Origin: a bacterium
Lineage (GTDB): Bacteria > Bacteroidota > Ignavibacteria > Kapaibacteriales > Kapaibacteriaceae
DNA length: 38,406 nucleotides
Assembly (NCBI GenBank): GCA_024711065.1
Contig: JANJTN010000130.1
Span: forward strand, 1-38,406
Direction: 5' to 3'
Under the pieces are notes generated by a model. The model ran no database searches, had not been told where the DNA came from, and saw only the letters and a program-made list of their open reading frames with translations. A program made the translations under genes and the position numbers. Shown here in pieces: positions 16,701-23,377 of the stretch. Position 1 is the first letter of the stretch, and the number at the start of each line of letters is the position of its first letter.

Positions 16701-18255
16701 AGGTGATGCCGTCGTAACGATGCAGATCCCGATCTCCAACACCAACTACCAGGATGTGACCAACCCGACAACGGGTAACACGAATGGTACGCATGATGTG
16801 GTGATCACGGACATCCGCATTGTGGGCGCCGCGAACAACTTCACGATCCTGAATGCACCGTCGCCGGCAGCGCCTTGGCGCCTGAGTGGTGGTGAGTCTC
16901 GCGACCTCGATGTGTCGTTCAACCCGAATGCTTCGGGCTCCTACACGGCTCAGTATGAGATCGTTACCCGTCCTGCCGACATGACCAACGGTGCTGCACC
17001 GTATACCCCAGTGTATACGCTGACAGCTGAAGTGGTTGGTGGCGACTACACGGTTACCGACGCATATATCGAGCAGTATGTGTACAACGCTGCAGAGCTG
17101 CAGGTCGTGGTTCGCCACACCGAAGCTCAAGCTCGTACGTACACCATCAGCTTGCCGCAAGGTCCGGATGCTTCGCGCTTCACAGTTGTAGAGCCGGCCA
17201 ATGGTCAGCTCACGGTCAACCCGGGTCAGGATGGCATCGTTCGTGTTCAGTTCATTCCTGACTTCGTTACCAAGATGCGCGCCGGTCAGACCATGGCTAC
17301 GCTTACGCAGAAAGGTGCCGGCTCGGCGATCAACTGGCGTGGCTCGAACTTCTCGGCTACGATCGACATTACCGACGATCTGAACCAGGAAGTCAAGACG
17401 GCTACGGTCAGCGGCGATGGCTTGTTCCTCGAGACCACCAACTTTGTTGGCGAATTCAACGAAGATGGTGCCCGTAAGACGTCGTACCGCGTCAAAGTTG
17501 GCGAGTCGGTGAACGTGGCTGTCAGCCTGGCTGCAGATCCTGAGTCACTGGACAACGCACAGATCAATGAAATGCGTGTACGTATGTCGTGGGATCCGGC
17601 CCTGGTCCGCCCACGTATGAACAAGGAAGACATCATCCTGAATGGTACGCTGGCCGAAGGTTGGACGATCCTGAAGGTTGAGCCGTTCACGCCGGCTGGC
17701 TCGAATGTGCCGAACTCTATGGAGATCGACCTGGCAGGTCCGACGCCGCTCGTGAATGATGGCGAAACGCCGTTCTTCCTGGTCACCTTCGACTCGTTCC
17801 TCGGAACGGGTTCGGATCAGACGAACCTCTTCCGTACCCCGGTATCGATCTATTCGTACACGGTGGACTTCGATGGTTCGGATGTTCAAGGTGTGAGCAA
17901 GGCTTACGTCCTCTTCCGCGACATCAACGGCGAGATCGAGATCGATCCGGATTGTGCCAAGTCTCTGCGCCTTGTGAGCATCAGCTCCACGCAGTTCTCG
18001 GTCAAGCCGGCAACGCCGAACCCGGTCACGGGTCCTGCTACGATCAACTACTCGATCGGTCTCGACGGCCGCACGCGCATCGTCCTGTACAACAACATGG
18101 GTCAGCGTGTGATGGATCTGATCGACCAGAATCAGAGCCGCGGCGAGTACCAACTGTCGCTCGATCTTACCACGGTCCCGGCTGGCACGTACTACTACCG
18201 CGTGATCTCCGGTCCGTTCGTCAGCGAGCCTCAGGTGATCACGGTCGTGCACTAA
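13756..18255 (+). CDS. Giant T9SS-sorted surface protein with IgGFc-like N-terminus, ASH domains and cohesin-like module; predicted highly expressed
   Basis: The start at 13756 is fixed by AGGAG 7 nt upstream and by a signal peptide (MSFVPNIFRGMVATLVLLAMTAGAAVAQ); length 1499 aa. The N-terminal half (MEGRQYLVAFPQVW, GISVTADKPISVSTYQAW, SGTWIRSSRPVGVISGH) parallels the 6350-10342 protein. ASH/choice-of-anchor repeats follow (for example VDFGTIPFNTEVCKTVTFTN at about 640). A cohesin-like segment lies near 1250-1370 (VNVAVSLAADPES, FFLVTFDSFLG). A textbook T9SS type-A tail closes it (NPVTGPATINYSI, LDLTTVPAGTYYYRVISG). Codon use is strongly selected: almost no TTA, CTA or TCA and few CGA/CGG/AGG codons, unlike neighbouring genes. 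An abundant S-layer-like or adhesive surface component is a reasonable inference. Confidence 0.87.
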   Translation: MSFVPNIFRGMVATLVLLAMTAGAAVAQDVTEKRGTMGLMEGRQYLVAFPQVWASPTEKPLPNPMVLFISSRSKAKVKITTPSAINSAAGINREYTIQPNEVLRVPISTAYMNEESEARNGFGISVTADKPISVSTYQAWMGNGELARNLPIEAWGRNYYTMNFYQDRYGSSSQGYKYRPAQILIIAAKDNTVVSYTPTFDTEGGRDQPSVRKGQTGLVTLEKGETFLIKAKIDEPYNKEFTTDLSGTWIRSSRPVGVISGHTKVAIMRYPDVLPPTGMFAAEAHFVRNNVHDAMLPFEMAGTEFVTVPAQYTPTRVTGQASVEFGIDDDRGDVIRFVALEDNTTLTAMREDGSDFKNIKKLNRGETWLETSVEKATFWKADKPILMGHYGKSYAKILPPAAASKNGDATQGHPTVESGMPMLQYVPSTDRYVNYAVFHSPEGMDNFFNIVFKPEEVAKIKVDGRSLSSAFGGSMRMLAGTPYAFIRTPIGAGDHVVESETEDVKWMGWTYGSLDGLQQGRAYGTPVAVDLAIPCDDSLAVVETLLCGDVDAEGKILPEDSECGSIFTVYAESLDNYELIVDEKFDSGDKKVKFNVNVLDKTKDAMAVVRVVTRSGKFIEKTYTYIADKIDWDPKKVDFGTIPFNTEVCKTVTFTNLRTDAPVTVKQLTAKYFPGNFRFTPNNFIIDPGASFTVQVCAVTNDTKEKVDTIIAELECFDQLTAELRVRSEAPIIYVEDQTWVNIPASSPGIRKPVQIINSSDVDLIITGYDKTLLNATSRYFKNPENLDNVLPLTLPGGARHTFHVTYSPEGESGVQHRMDVPFYSNAVEVDSIAVLIGNGVDVEIYAAAEPWNVRVLDNVQTAQGITSYPQQVTFENNGDLGVEFSQPIIRGADAANFRIVDNGNVGTFPITLLKSGPSSKYINIEFVPTEQPNRGAERSNYEAELVFPNNSIVPEYVVDLSGIAWQPQVKGADQNFGVFNQGDAVVTMQIPISNTNYQDVTNPTTGNTNGTHDVVITDIRIVGAANNFTILNAPSPAAPWRLSGGESRDLDVSFNPNASGSYTAQYEIVTRPADMTNGAAPYTPVYTLTAEVVGGDYTVTDAYIEQYVYNAAELQVVVRHTEAQARTYTISLPQGPDASRFTVVEPANGQLTVNPGQDGIVRVQFIPDFVTKMRAGQTMATLTQKGAGSAINWRGSNFSATIDITDDLNQEVKTATVSGDGLFLETTNFVGEFNEDGARKTSYRVKVGESVNVAVSLAADPESLDNAQINEMRVRMSWDPALVRPRMNKEDIILNGTLAEGWTILKVEPFTPAGSNVPNSMEIDLAGPTPLVNDGETPFFLVTFDSFLGTGSDQTNLFRTPVSIYSYTVDFDGSDVQGVSKAYVLFRDINGEIEIDPDCAKSLRLVSISSTQFSVKPATPNPVTGPATINYSIGLDGRTRIVLYNNMGQRVMDLIDQNQSRGEYQLSLDLTTVPAGTYYYRVISGPFVSEPQVITVVH

Positions 18256-18286
18256 GCGCAGACCGTAGATCCTGATACGGAACTTT

Positions 18287-18322
18287 CAAGCCCCCTTCTG
18301 GCGTATGCCGGAAGGGGGCTTG
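18287..18322 (+). terminator. Terminator hairpin built from inverted AGCCCCCT/AGGGGGCT octamers
   Basis: CAAGCCCCCTTC and GAAGGGGGCTTG form a perfect 12-bp stem. The inner TGGC/GCCG extends it to 16 pairs, one a wobble, around a GTAT loop. Only weak T-richness follows (gtcttgatgt). Each arm contains one copy of the window-wide octamer. It sits 31 bp after the stop of the giant surface protein and probably ends that transcript. Confidence 0.8.
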
Positions 18323-18364
18323 GTCTTGATGTCCTCGCAGTGTGCCATTCTCGAAGTTGTGAGT

Positions 18365-19888
18365 ATGCGTATTACCCTTTGTACCGTCTTCGCCTTCCTG
18401 GTCATAGGAGGATTACATCTTGTCCGTGCTCAAGGAGATATCCCTTGGACCCCGGTGGTCGATACCGGGCTTGTGCGGACGACGATCACGGTTCCTCCGC
18501 AGTTCGCCGGTTTAGGACTCGACCCACAACGTCACGTGGTCTTTATTCCACGTGGGTGGACGGCGCACGTGTACTTTGCCGGCTCTGCATTGGATAAACC
18601 GCGCTTCCTTGACTGGGGGCCGGACAGCGTGTTGTACGTGGCTGATATGGATCGCAATGCTGTCTATGCACTGCCGGATCTCGACGGCGATGGTGTTGCC
18701 GACGAGGCAGTGATCGCGGCGCGTACAACGGCAGTCTGTGGCGATGTCAAGTTCTACCGCGACACGATGTACACCGCAGCCGAGGCAGGCGTGGTAAGGC
18801 GTTGGCGCTCGGCCGGTATAGGGTACAACTACGATCAGAGTACGATCGTGGTCAACAAAACGCAACAGCCGGATCAAACCGGTGGTAATCACCGGACGCG
18901 GACCGTGGTATTGGACTCCGTACACGGAAAGCTCTATCTGAGTGTTGGTTCAAGGGGCAATGCCGATCGTGAGCCTACCAGAGCGGTGATCGAAGAGTAC
19001 GCCTGGGATGGTAGTGATCGCACGGTTTACGCTCGGGGTGTGCGCAATGCCGTAGGGATGACGCTCCATCCACGGACCGGTGTTCTCTGGGCCAACAATA
19101 ACGGGAGCGATCTGCAGGGAGACAACATCCCACCGGAATGGATCGACATTGTCCGACCGAACGGGTTCTACGGCTATCCGATAGCCTATCATCAGCAGAA
19201 CTGGTTCAACTTCTCCGCTCCTGGCTATAGCGATCTTCTTCCGATCACGGCCAGTGACAGTTCCGATGTGAACGCCATGGTGCCGCCAGCCGCCCTCGTC
19301 TGGGCGCATTGCGCACCCATGGAACTCGAATGGAGTCATCCCGGCATGCCCGACCGTTGGAAGAATGGTCTCTTCGTGGTCCTGCGCGGATCCTGGAATC
19401 GATCACCCGTTAGTGGTGCCAAGGTCGTATTCCTGGAGTTTGATAGCGATCAGGATACCATCGCCAATGCTGTCCACGAGTTCTGCACTGGCTTTATCAT
19501 CGACTCCAATCGTGTGGATACCCGATGGGCACGGCCCGTTGGAATGGCCTTGGCTGCAGACGGAAGCGTCTATATCAGCAGCGACGACCTGCATGCGTTC
19601 ATCCTGAAGCTTACCCCACCAACGCCCGTTTCGGTGGATGAAGGATCTGTTGGTTACATCGATCTCCATGCAGTGCCGAACCCGGCAGACGACCATGTAA
19701 CGATCACAGCGCCAGTGTCAAGCGGTACCGTAGAAGTGATCGATGGTCAGGGTAGGGTAATGTTGCAAGGGGCTCTCCAGGATCACGCCGCAACGATACC
19801 CACCTCGTCGCTGCCCACAGGCGTGTATCACGCCGTGGTTCGAGCCTCTTCGACCGTTGGGCAAGCCACCTTCAGGGTCGTTCGATAG
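18365..19888 (+). CDS. Secreted PQQ-dependent sugar dehydrogenase-like beta-propeller with T9SS tail
   Basis: The start is ATG 18365 (signal peptide MRITLCTVFAFLVIGGLHLVRAQ), giving 507 aa; the track's earlier start lies inside the terminator hairpin. The body is a soluble aldose sugar dehydrogenase/L-sorbosone dehydrogenase-type propeller. Recognisable elements are WGPDSVLYVADMDRNAVY, a calcium-like DLDGDGVADEA loop, YARGVRNAVGMTLHP and LRGSWNRSPVSGAKVVFLEF. The family oxidises sugars with PQQ, but cofactor use is not proven here. The last 75 or so residues (AVPNPADDHVTI, TSSLPTGVYHAVVR) are a T9SS type-A sorting domain, so it acts outside the cell. Its 3' end overlaps waaA by 17 bp on the opposite strand. 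Confidence 0.85.
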   Translation: MRITLCTVFAFLVIGGLHLVRAQGDIPWTPVVDTGLVRTTITVPPQFAGLGLDPQRHVVFIPRGWTAHVYFAGSALDKPRFLDWGPDSVLYVADMDRNAVYALPDLDGDGVADEAVIAARTTAVCGDVKFYRDTMYTAAEAGVVRRWRSAGIGYNYDQSTIVVNKTQQPDQTGGNHRTRTVVLDSVHGKLYLSVGSRGNADREPTRAVIEEYAWDGSDRTVYARGVRNAVGMTLHPRTGVLWANNNGSDLQGDNIPPEWIDIVRPNGFYGYPIAYHQQNWFNFSAPGYSDLLPITASDSSDVNAMVPPAALVWAHCAPMELEWSHPGMPDRWKNGLFVVLRGSWNRSPVSGAKVVFLEFDSDQDTIANAVHEFCTGFIIDSNRVDTRWARPVGMALAADGSVYISSDDLHAFILKLTPPTPVSVDEGSVGYIDLHAVPNPADDHVTITAPVSSGTVEVIDGQGRVMLQGALQDHAATIPTSSLPTGVYHAVVRASSTVGQATFRVVR

Positions 19889-21116
19889 CGATCGAGCTAT
19901 GAACCTTCTCGGCATACTGATCGGCACTTCCGCTCCGCTCCTGCAACCACTCTGCGGCTAACAGGGAAATGGCAGCTCGACGCTGATCGTTCAGGACCGC
20001 GTTGTGGACCCACGCATGCAGTTCGGCTGCCGTGGACACTGTGGTCAGGATACCACGAACTTCCAGAGAACGCGCATCTGAAGAGCGGCTGATGCCCGGT
20101 CCGGAGGCGATCGGGATGCCGAGTGCTGCCGGTTCCGTGGTGCTGTGCACACCAGCGCCGAAGCCCCCTCCCACAAACGCTGCTGTTGCTACGCGGTAGA
20201 GTTCAACCAGGATGCCCATACGGTCAACCACGATCGGATCTTCGCAGGGGCCGACGACCGCGGACAAGGGCACCGCTGAGAACAGTGTGCAGGACTGTGC
20301 GATCGACTCCGGAGTGAATTGGTGGGGTACAACGAACAGCTGGAGGCGCTGTCGTAGACCAGTCGTATACACTTCACCCCACAAGCGCTCATCGGCCGGC
20401 CAGGAACTTCCGATCACCACTACCGGCCTCGACGTACGCAGGTACTCGAAATGATCTGGTGTCGCGGCTAGGCGATCCCGCACGCGATCCACTCTGGTGT
20501 CCGGCAGCACCGCAACGGAGAGGCTTGGCTCCATCCGATGCAGGCGTTCGGCATCGTGATCCGTAACTGATGTGACGGATGAGAGCCGGCGGTACGAGTC
20601 GGCTACCCAATGATGCAAGACAGGAAGTGTTGCCGACGAAGGGACCGTGGCATTCACCAAGACGATCGGCACGCAGGCACGGTCGAGTTCCACGATCATG
20701 TTGCGCCAGAGGTCATAGCGATCGATCACACATACGGAAGGTTGGATCGATCGCACAAGTCGACGCATGGTCGATCTCCGATCCAACGGTAGCAGAAATG
20801 CGCAGTCCACGTTCGGCATGCGACGTGCATGGTTGATGCCGGATAACGACGTGATGCTAACCACCACCACCAGGTCGGGAATCCGGCGCTGCAGGCGATC
20901 GATGATCGGCATGGCCTGCTCAAATTCACCCATGCTGGCAGCATGGAACCAGATGCGAGTACCAGGTGGAAGTTCGCCGACGCTAGTCTGCCATTGCTGT
21001 TGCTCTACATGCCAACGTCGCCACGTGTCCGAGAACAAGCCGAGAAACCAAGCGGTGGCTCTCGCCAGGGGAACAGCGACGGTAGAGTAGACGAGGTCGA
21101 TCAGACCAACGAGCAT
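19872..21116 (-). CDS. waaA: 3-deoxy-D-manno-octulosonic acid (Kdo) transferase
   Basis: WaaA transfers Kdo from CMP-Kdo to lipid A in the inner leaflet of the inner membrane. The start at 21116 (MLVGLIDLVYSTVAVPLARATAW) gives an N-terminal membrane anchor and 414 aa, normal for the family; the listed ORF extends into the crotonase gene. Diagnostic motifs are WFHAASMGEFEQA (family: H-A-A-S-x-G-E), the glycine-rich FVGGGFGAGVHSTTEPAALGIP and the donor-binding GPGISRSSDAR. It lies 7 bp after the upstream crotonase gene and overlaps the PQQ-type gene 3' to 3'. The presence of waaA confirms a Kdo-containing LPS outer membrane. Confidence 0.94.
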   Translation of the reverse strand: MLVGLIDLVYSTVAVPLARATAWFLGLFSDTWRRWHVEQQQWQTSVGELPPGTRIWFHAASMGEFEQAMPIIDRLQRRIPDLVVVVSITSLSGINHARRMPNVDCAFLLPLDRRSTMRRLVRSIQPSVCVIDRYDLWRNMIVELDRACVPIVLVNATVPSSATLPVLHHWVADSYRRLSSVTSVTDHDAERLHRMEPSLSVAVLPDTRVDRVRDRLAATPDHFEYLRTSRPVVVIGSSWPADERLWGEVYTTGLRQRLQLFVVPHQFTPESIAQSCTLFSAVPLSAVVGPCEDPIVVDRMGILVELYRVATAAFVGGGFGAGVHSTTEPAALGIPIASGPGISRSSDARSLEVRGILTTVSTAAELHAWVHNAVLNDQRRAAISLLAAEWLQERSGSADQYAEKVHSSIAIERP

Positions 21117-21123
21117 TGCCGGC

Positions 21124-21903
21124 TCAACGTCCCGACCACGAGGCGGTCCGTTTTTCGAGGAAGGCCTGTGTGCCTTCCTTGAAATCCGCTGTCCCGCACG
21201 TACGACCAAAGATGCTGGCCTCCATGTACAAGCCCTCGAGTCCAGACACATCACCGGCGGCTTGCACGGCCTCCAGGCAGGCGTACAAGGCTAGTGGAGC
21301 CTTGGCTGCGAGGGCTTCGGCGAAGGCCACCGACTGTGCCACCAACTCTTCCGGTGCATAGAGTCGGTTGACCAGACCCAGTCGGTGTGCTTGTGTTGCA
21401 TCGATCATGTCGCCCGACAAGACGAGTTCATAGGCCTTTGCCATGCCCACCAGACGTGGCAGCCGCTGGGTACCACCATATCCGGGGATGATCCCCAGGT
21501 TGATCTCCGGCTGCCCAAAGCGAGCCGTAGTCGAGGCAAAGCGCATGTGGCAGGCCATGGCTAGCTCGCATCCGCCGCCAAGCGCGAAACCGTTCACGGC
21601 TGCGATCACTGGTTTACCCAGACGTTCGATCAGATTGAACACGCGCTGGCCCCGCTCGGCGAACCGTTTGCCCGACGGGGCGTCTTGTTCATGTAGCTCG
21701 GAAATGTCGGCACCGGCGGCAAAGGCCTTGGGTCCGGCACCCGTGATCACAACGGTGCGGACGTCGGCGTCGGACGCCAGGCTGGTGAATGCGTCGTCCA
21801 GGGCATCTAGCACTTCAGCATTCAGGGCATTCAGCTTGTCCGGGCGGTTCAGGGTTACCACGGCGATGCCGTTGGAACGTTCCAGGGTGATCACAGTAGA
21901 CAT
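21124..21903 (-). CDS. Enoyl-CoA hydratase/isomerase (crotonase family)
   Basis: This 259-aa protein of canonical crotonase length carries both catalytic glutamates of true hydratases: E113 in GGGCELAMACHM and E133 in FGQPEINLGIIPGYGGTQRL. The oxyanion-hole segment FAAGADISEL is present near 61-70. It should hydrate short- or medium-chain enoyl-CoA in fatty-acid or amino-acid breakdown. It is the first gene of a two-gene minus-strand unit with waaA. Upstream lie an exact TAGCTTTG -7 box and a 7-5-7 inverted repeat, which could be a regulated promoter. Confidence 0.92.
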   Translation of the reverse strand: MSTVITLERSNGIAVVTLNRPDKLNALNAEVLDALDDAFTSLASDADVRTVVITGAGPKAFAAGADISELHEQDAPSGKRFAERGQRVFNLIERLGKPVIAAVNGFALGGGCELAMACHMRFASTTARFGQPEINLGIIPGYGGTQRLPRLVGMAKAYELVLSGDMIDATQAHRLGLVNRLYAPEELVAQSVAFAEALAAKAPLALYACLEAVQAAGDVSGLEGLYMEASIFGRTCGTADFKEGTQAFLEKRTASWSGR

Positions 21904-21938
21904 ATCGATCCGTTCGTTGCAGGTGAAATCAGTGGGGG

Positions 21939-21946
21939 CAAAGCTA
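21939..21946 (-). promoter_or_regulatory. Candidate Bacteroidota -7 box (TAGCTTTG) for the crotonase-waaA unit
   Basis: Exact TAnnTTTG on the minus strand, 35 bp upstream of the crotonase ATG. No TTG is seen at -33; that interval is occupied by the inverted repeat at 21946-21964. Confidence 0.45.
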
Positions 21947-21964
21947 CGAACCCCCTTGGTTCGT
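21946..21964. promoter_or_regulatory. Perfect 7-5-7 inverted repeat, candidate operator
   Basis: ACGAACC-ccctt-GGTTCGT is a perfect dyad of 7-bp arms around 5 nt. It lies in the 106-bp region between the divergent crotonase and NAGPA genes and abuts the -7 box of the crotonase promoter. The geometry fits a dimeric repressor site that would block polymerase. A hairpin in RNA is an alternative, but there is no T-tract and no gene ends here. Confidence 0.45.
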
Positions 21965-22009
21965 TATGCCTGTGGATTACTCGGGTTGCCGCCTCAGCGC
22001 GCTGCGTGT

Positions 22010-23377
22010 ATGTTCGAGTTCGTGGATCATCGTTGCTCACCGATCTTGCCCCTTCGGATCATCCTGCTTGGCTGCATGATGCTGGTAGCCGTTTCAGGTC
22101 TGCAGGGGGCGAACACGCCCGTAAAACGCCTGATCGTTCAGCAGGAACGCGAGATCGCCCCGGGAGTTCGCTATGCCGAATACAAGACCAACGGGCGGCG
22201 TCCTGCGGTCGTGCATGTGGTCACGCTGGATCGTACGATCGCCGGGAATGCCATTCGCGTGGTCAAGGGGAAAGACCACGCGTCGAGCCGCGAAATGATC
22301 AAGGCCATGTCCGACCGGTATGGTCGGGAGCGTGGCGATGCGGTGTTGGCATTGGTGAACGCCAACTTCTGGGCCTCCGTGCGGAATAACCCCATCGGAC
22401 CCTGCGTGATCGATGGTGAAGTGATCGAGATGGCACCGTACAAGGGTTGGTCGAGCGCCTGGTTCGATGTGCGCAACCGGATCTATATCGACACCTTCAA
22501 GATCCAGGCCGTAGCGTCCTGGGGGCGAACACGCATCAGCATCGGCAGTGCCAACCGTCGGATGGACTCTCTCGGCGTGGTCTTGTATAACCGCTTTGCC
22601 GGGGAGACCGTACCGTATGTCACACCCGACCAGGTAGAGTGGTTGTTCAACGAGGCGATGAAGGACACGTCCTTCCTGAGCGACGATTCCACGGAGGTCG
22701 AACTGTCTCAGGCCGTAATGCGCCAGGAGCTGGCCAAGGCCCAGATCGAGAACTCACGGGAGTATCCCACCATCAAGATCCGCATGCGGTACCTGCGATC
22801 ACCCGGCGTGAATGTGCCTACGCCATGCCGCGTGATCGGGATCGACACCGGCAAGGTGCAGATGCCCTTGCGTGGATGCATCCTGAGCATCCCGCGTGGT
22901 GCTCTGGCGGGCCCCCTTCCATCCGTTGGAGACACTGTGATGCTGGAGGTGGGCACCAATCTGCATTCGGAGACGCGGTTCATGAATGCGGTCTGTGGCA
23001 CACCGCGGATCGTTCGGGACGGCAAGGCCAAACAGGAGGCTGCACAGGAAGGGGTCACCGGGAGGCGCTTCATCCGCAAGAATCTGGCACGAACGGCGAT
23101 CGGGACCGATCGTACCGGCAACAAGCTGATCATGGTGGCAGTGGAGCCACCGTTGCGAGGAGGGACCGATGGGTTGACGCTGGATCAGCTGGCCAGCGTG
23201 ATGCAGCTCCTGGGCGCTCATCATGCCATGAATCTGGATGGCGGCGGGTCTACCGGCATGGTGGTGGAAGGCGACCACGTGTTCTACGAACCCGATCCCG
23301 ACACTCGGCCAGTATCCGTTGGCCTTGCCATCGTGCGACTCACGCACATTCTGCGGAGCCGTCAGTACATCAAGTAG
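22010..23377 (+). CDS. Phosphodiester glycosidase family protein (NAGPA-like)
   Basis: The ORF track fuses this gene to antisense sequence of the crotonase. The likely start is ATG 22010 (MFEFVDHRCSPILPLRIILLGCMMLVAVSGLQG, a long signal peptide), giving 455 aa. Near the C-terminus it carries the family signature MNLDGGGSTGMVVEG, with GGTDGLTLDQLASVMQLLGAHHA before it. NAGPA-type enzymes cleave GlcNAc-1-phosphodiesters; bacterial members act on surface glycans or exopolysaccharide. An extra region of about 100 residues (VEWLFNEAMKDTSFLSDDSTEV and onward) lies in the middle. The signal peptide implies a periplasmic or exported location. Its 3' end overlaps the convergent NamZ-type gene by 16 bp. 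Confidence 0.85.
   Translation: MFEFVDHRCSPILPLRIILLGCMMLVAVSGLQGANTPVKRLIVQQEREIAPGVRYAEYKTNGRRPAVVHVVTLDRTIAGNAIRVVKGKDHASSREMIKAMSDRYGRERGDAVLALVNANFWASVRNNPIGPCVIDGEVIEMAPYKGWSSAWFDVRNRIYIDTFKIQAVASWGRTRISIGSANRRMDSLGVVLYNRFAGETVPYVTPDQVEWLFNEAMKDTSFLSDDSTEVELSQAVMRQELAKAQIENSREYPTIKIRMRYLRSPGVNVPTPCRVIGIDTGKVQMPLRGCILSIPRGALAGPLPSVGDTVMLEVGTNLHSETRFMNAVCGTPRIVRDGKAKQEAAQEGVTGRRFIRKNLARTAIGTDRTGNKLIMVAVEPPLRGGTDGLTLDQLASVMQLLGAHHAMNLDGGGSTGMVVEGDHVFYEPDPDTRPVSVGLAIVRLTHILRSRQYIK

Noticed and set aside
13966-17160. 1064-aa minus-strand ORF inside the giant surface-protein gene
   Set aside because: It is in exact antisense codon register with a gene that has clear domains and a signal peptide. 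Its openness follows from avoidance of TTA/CTA/TCA codons, and its Arg/His/Asp-rich sequence has no recognisable domain.
21443-22009. N-terminal extension of the NAGPA ORF
   Set aside because: Antisense to the crotonase gene. A signal peptide begins at the ATG at 22010.
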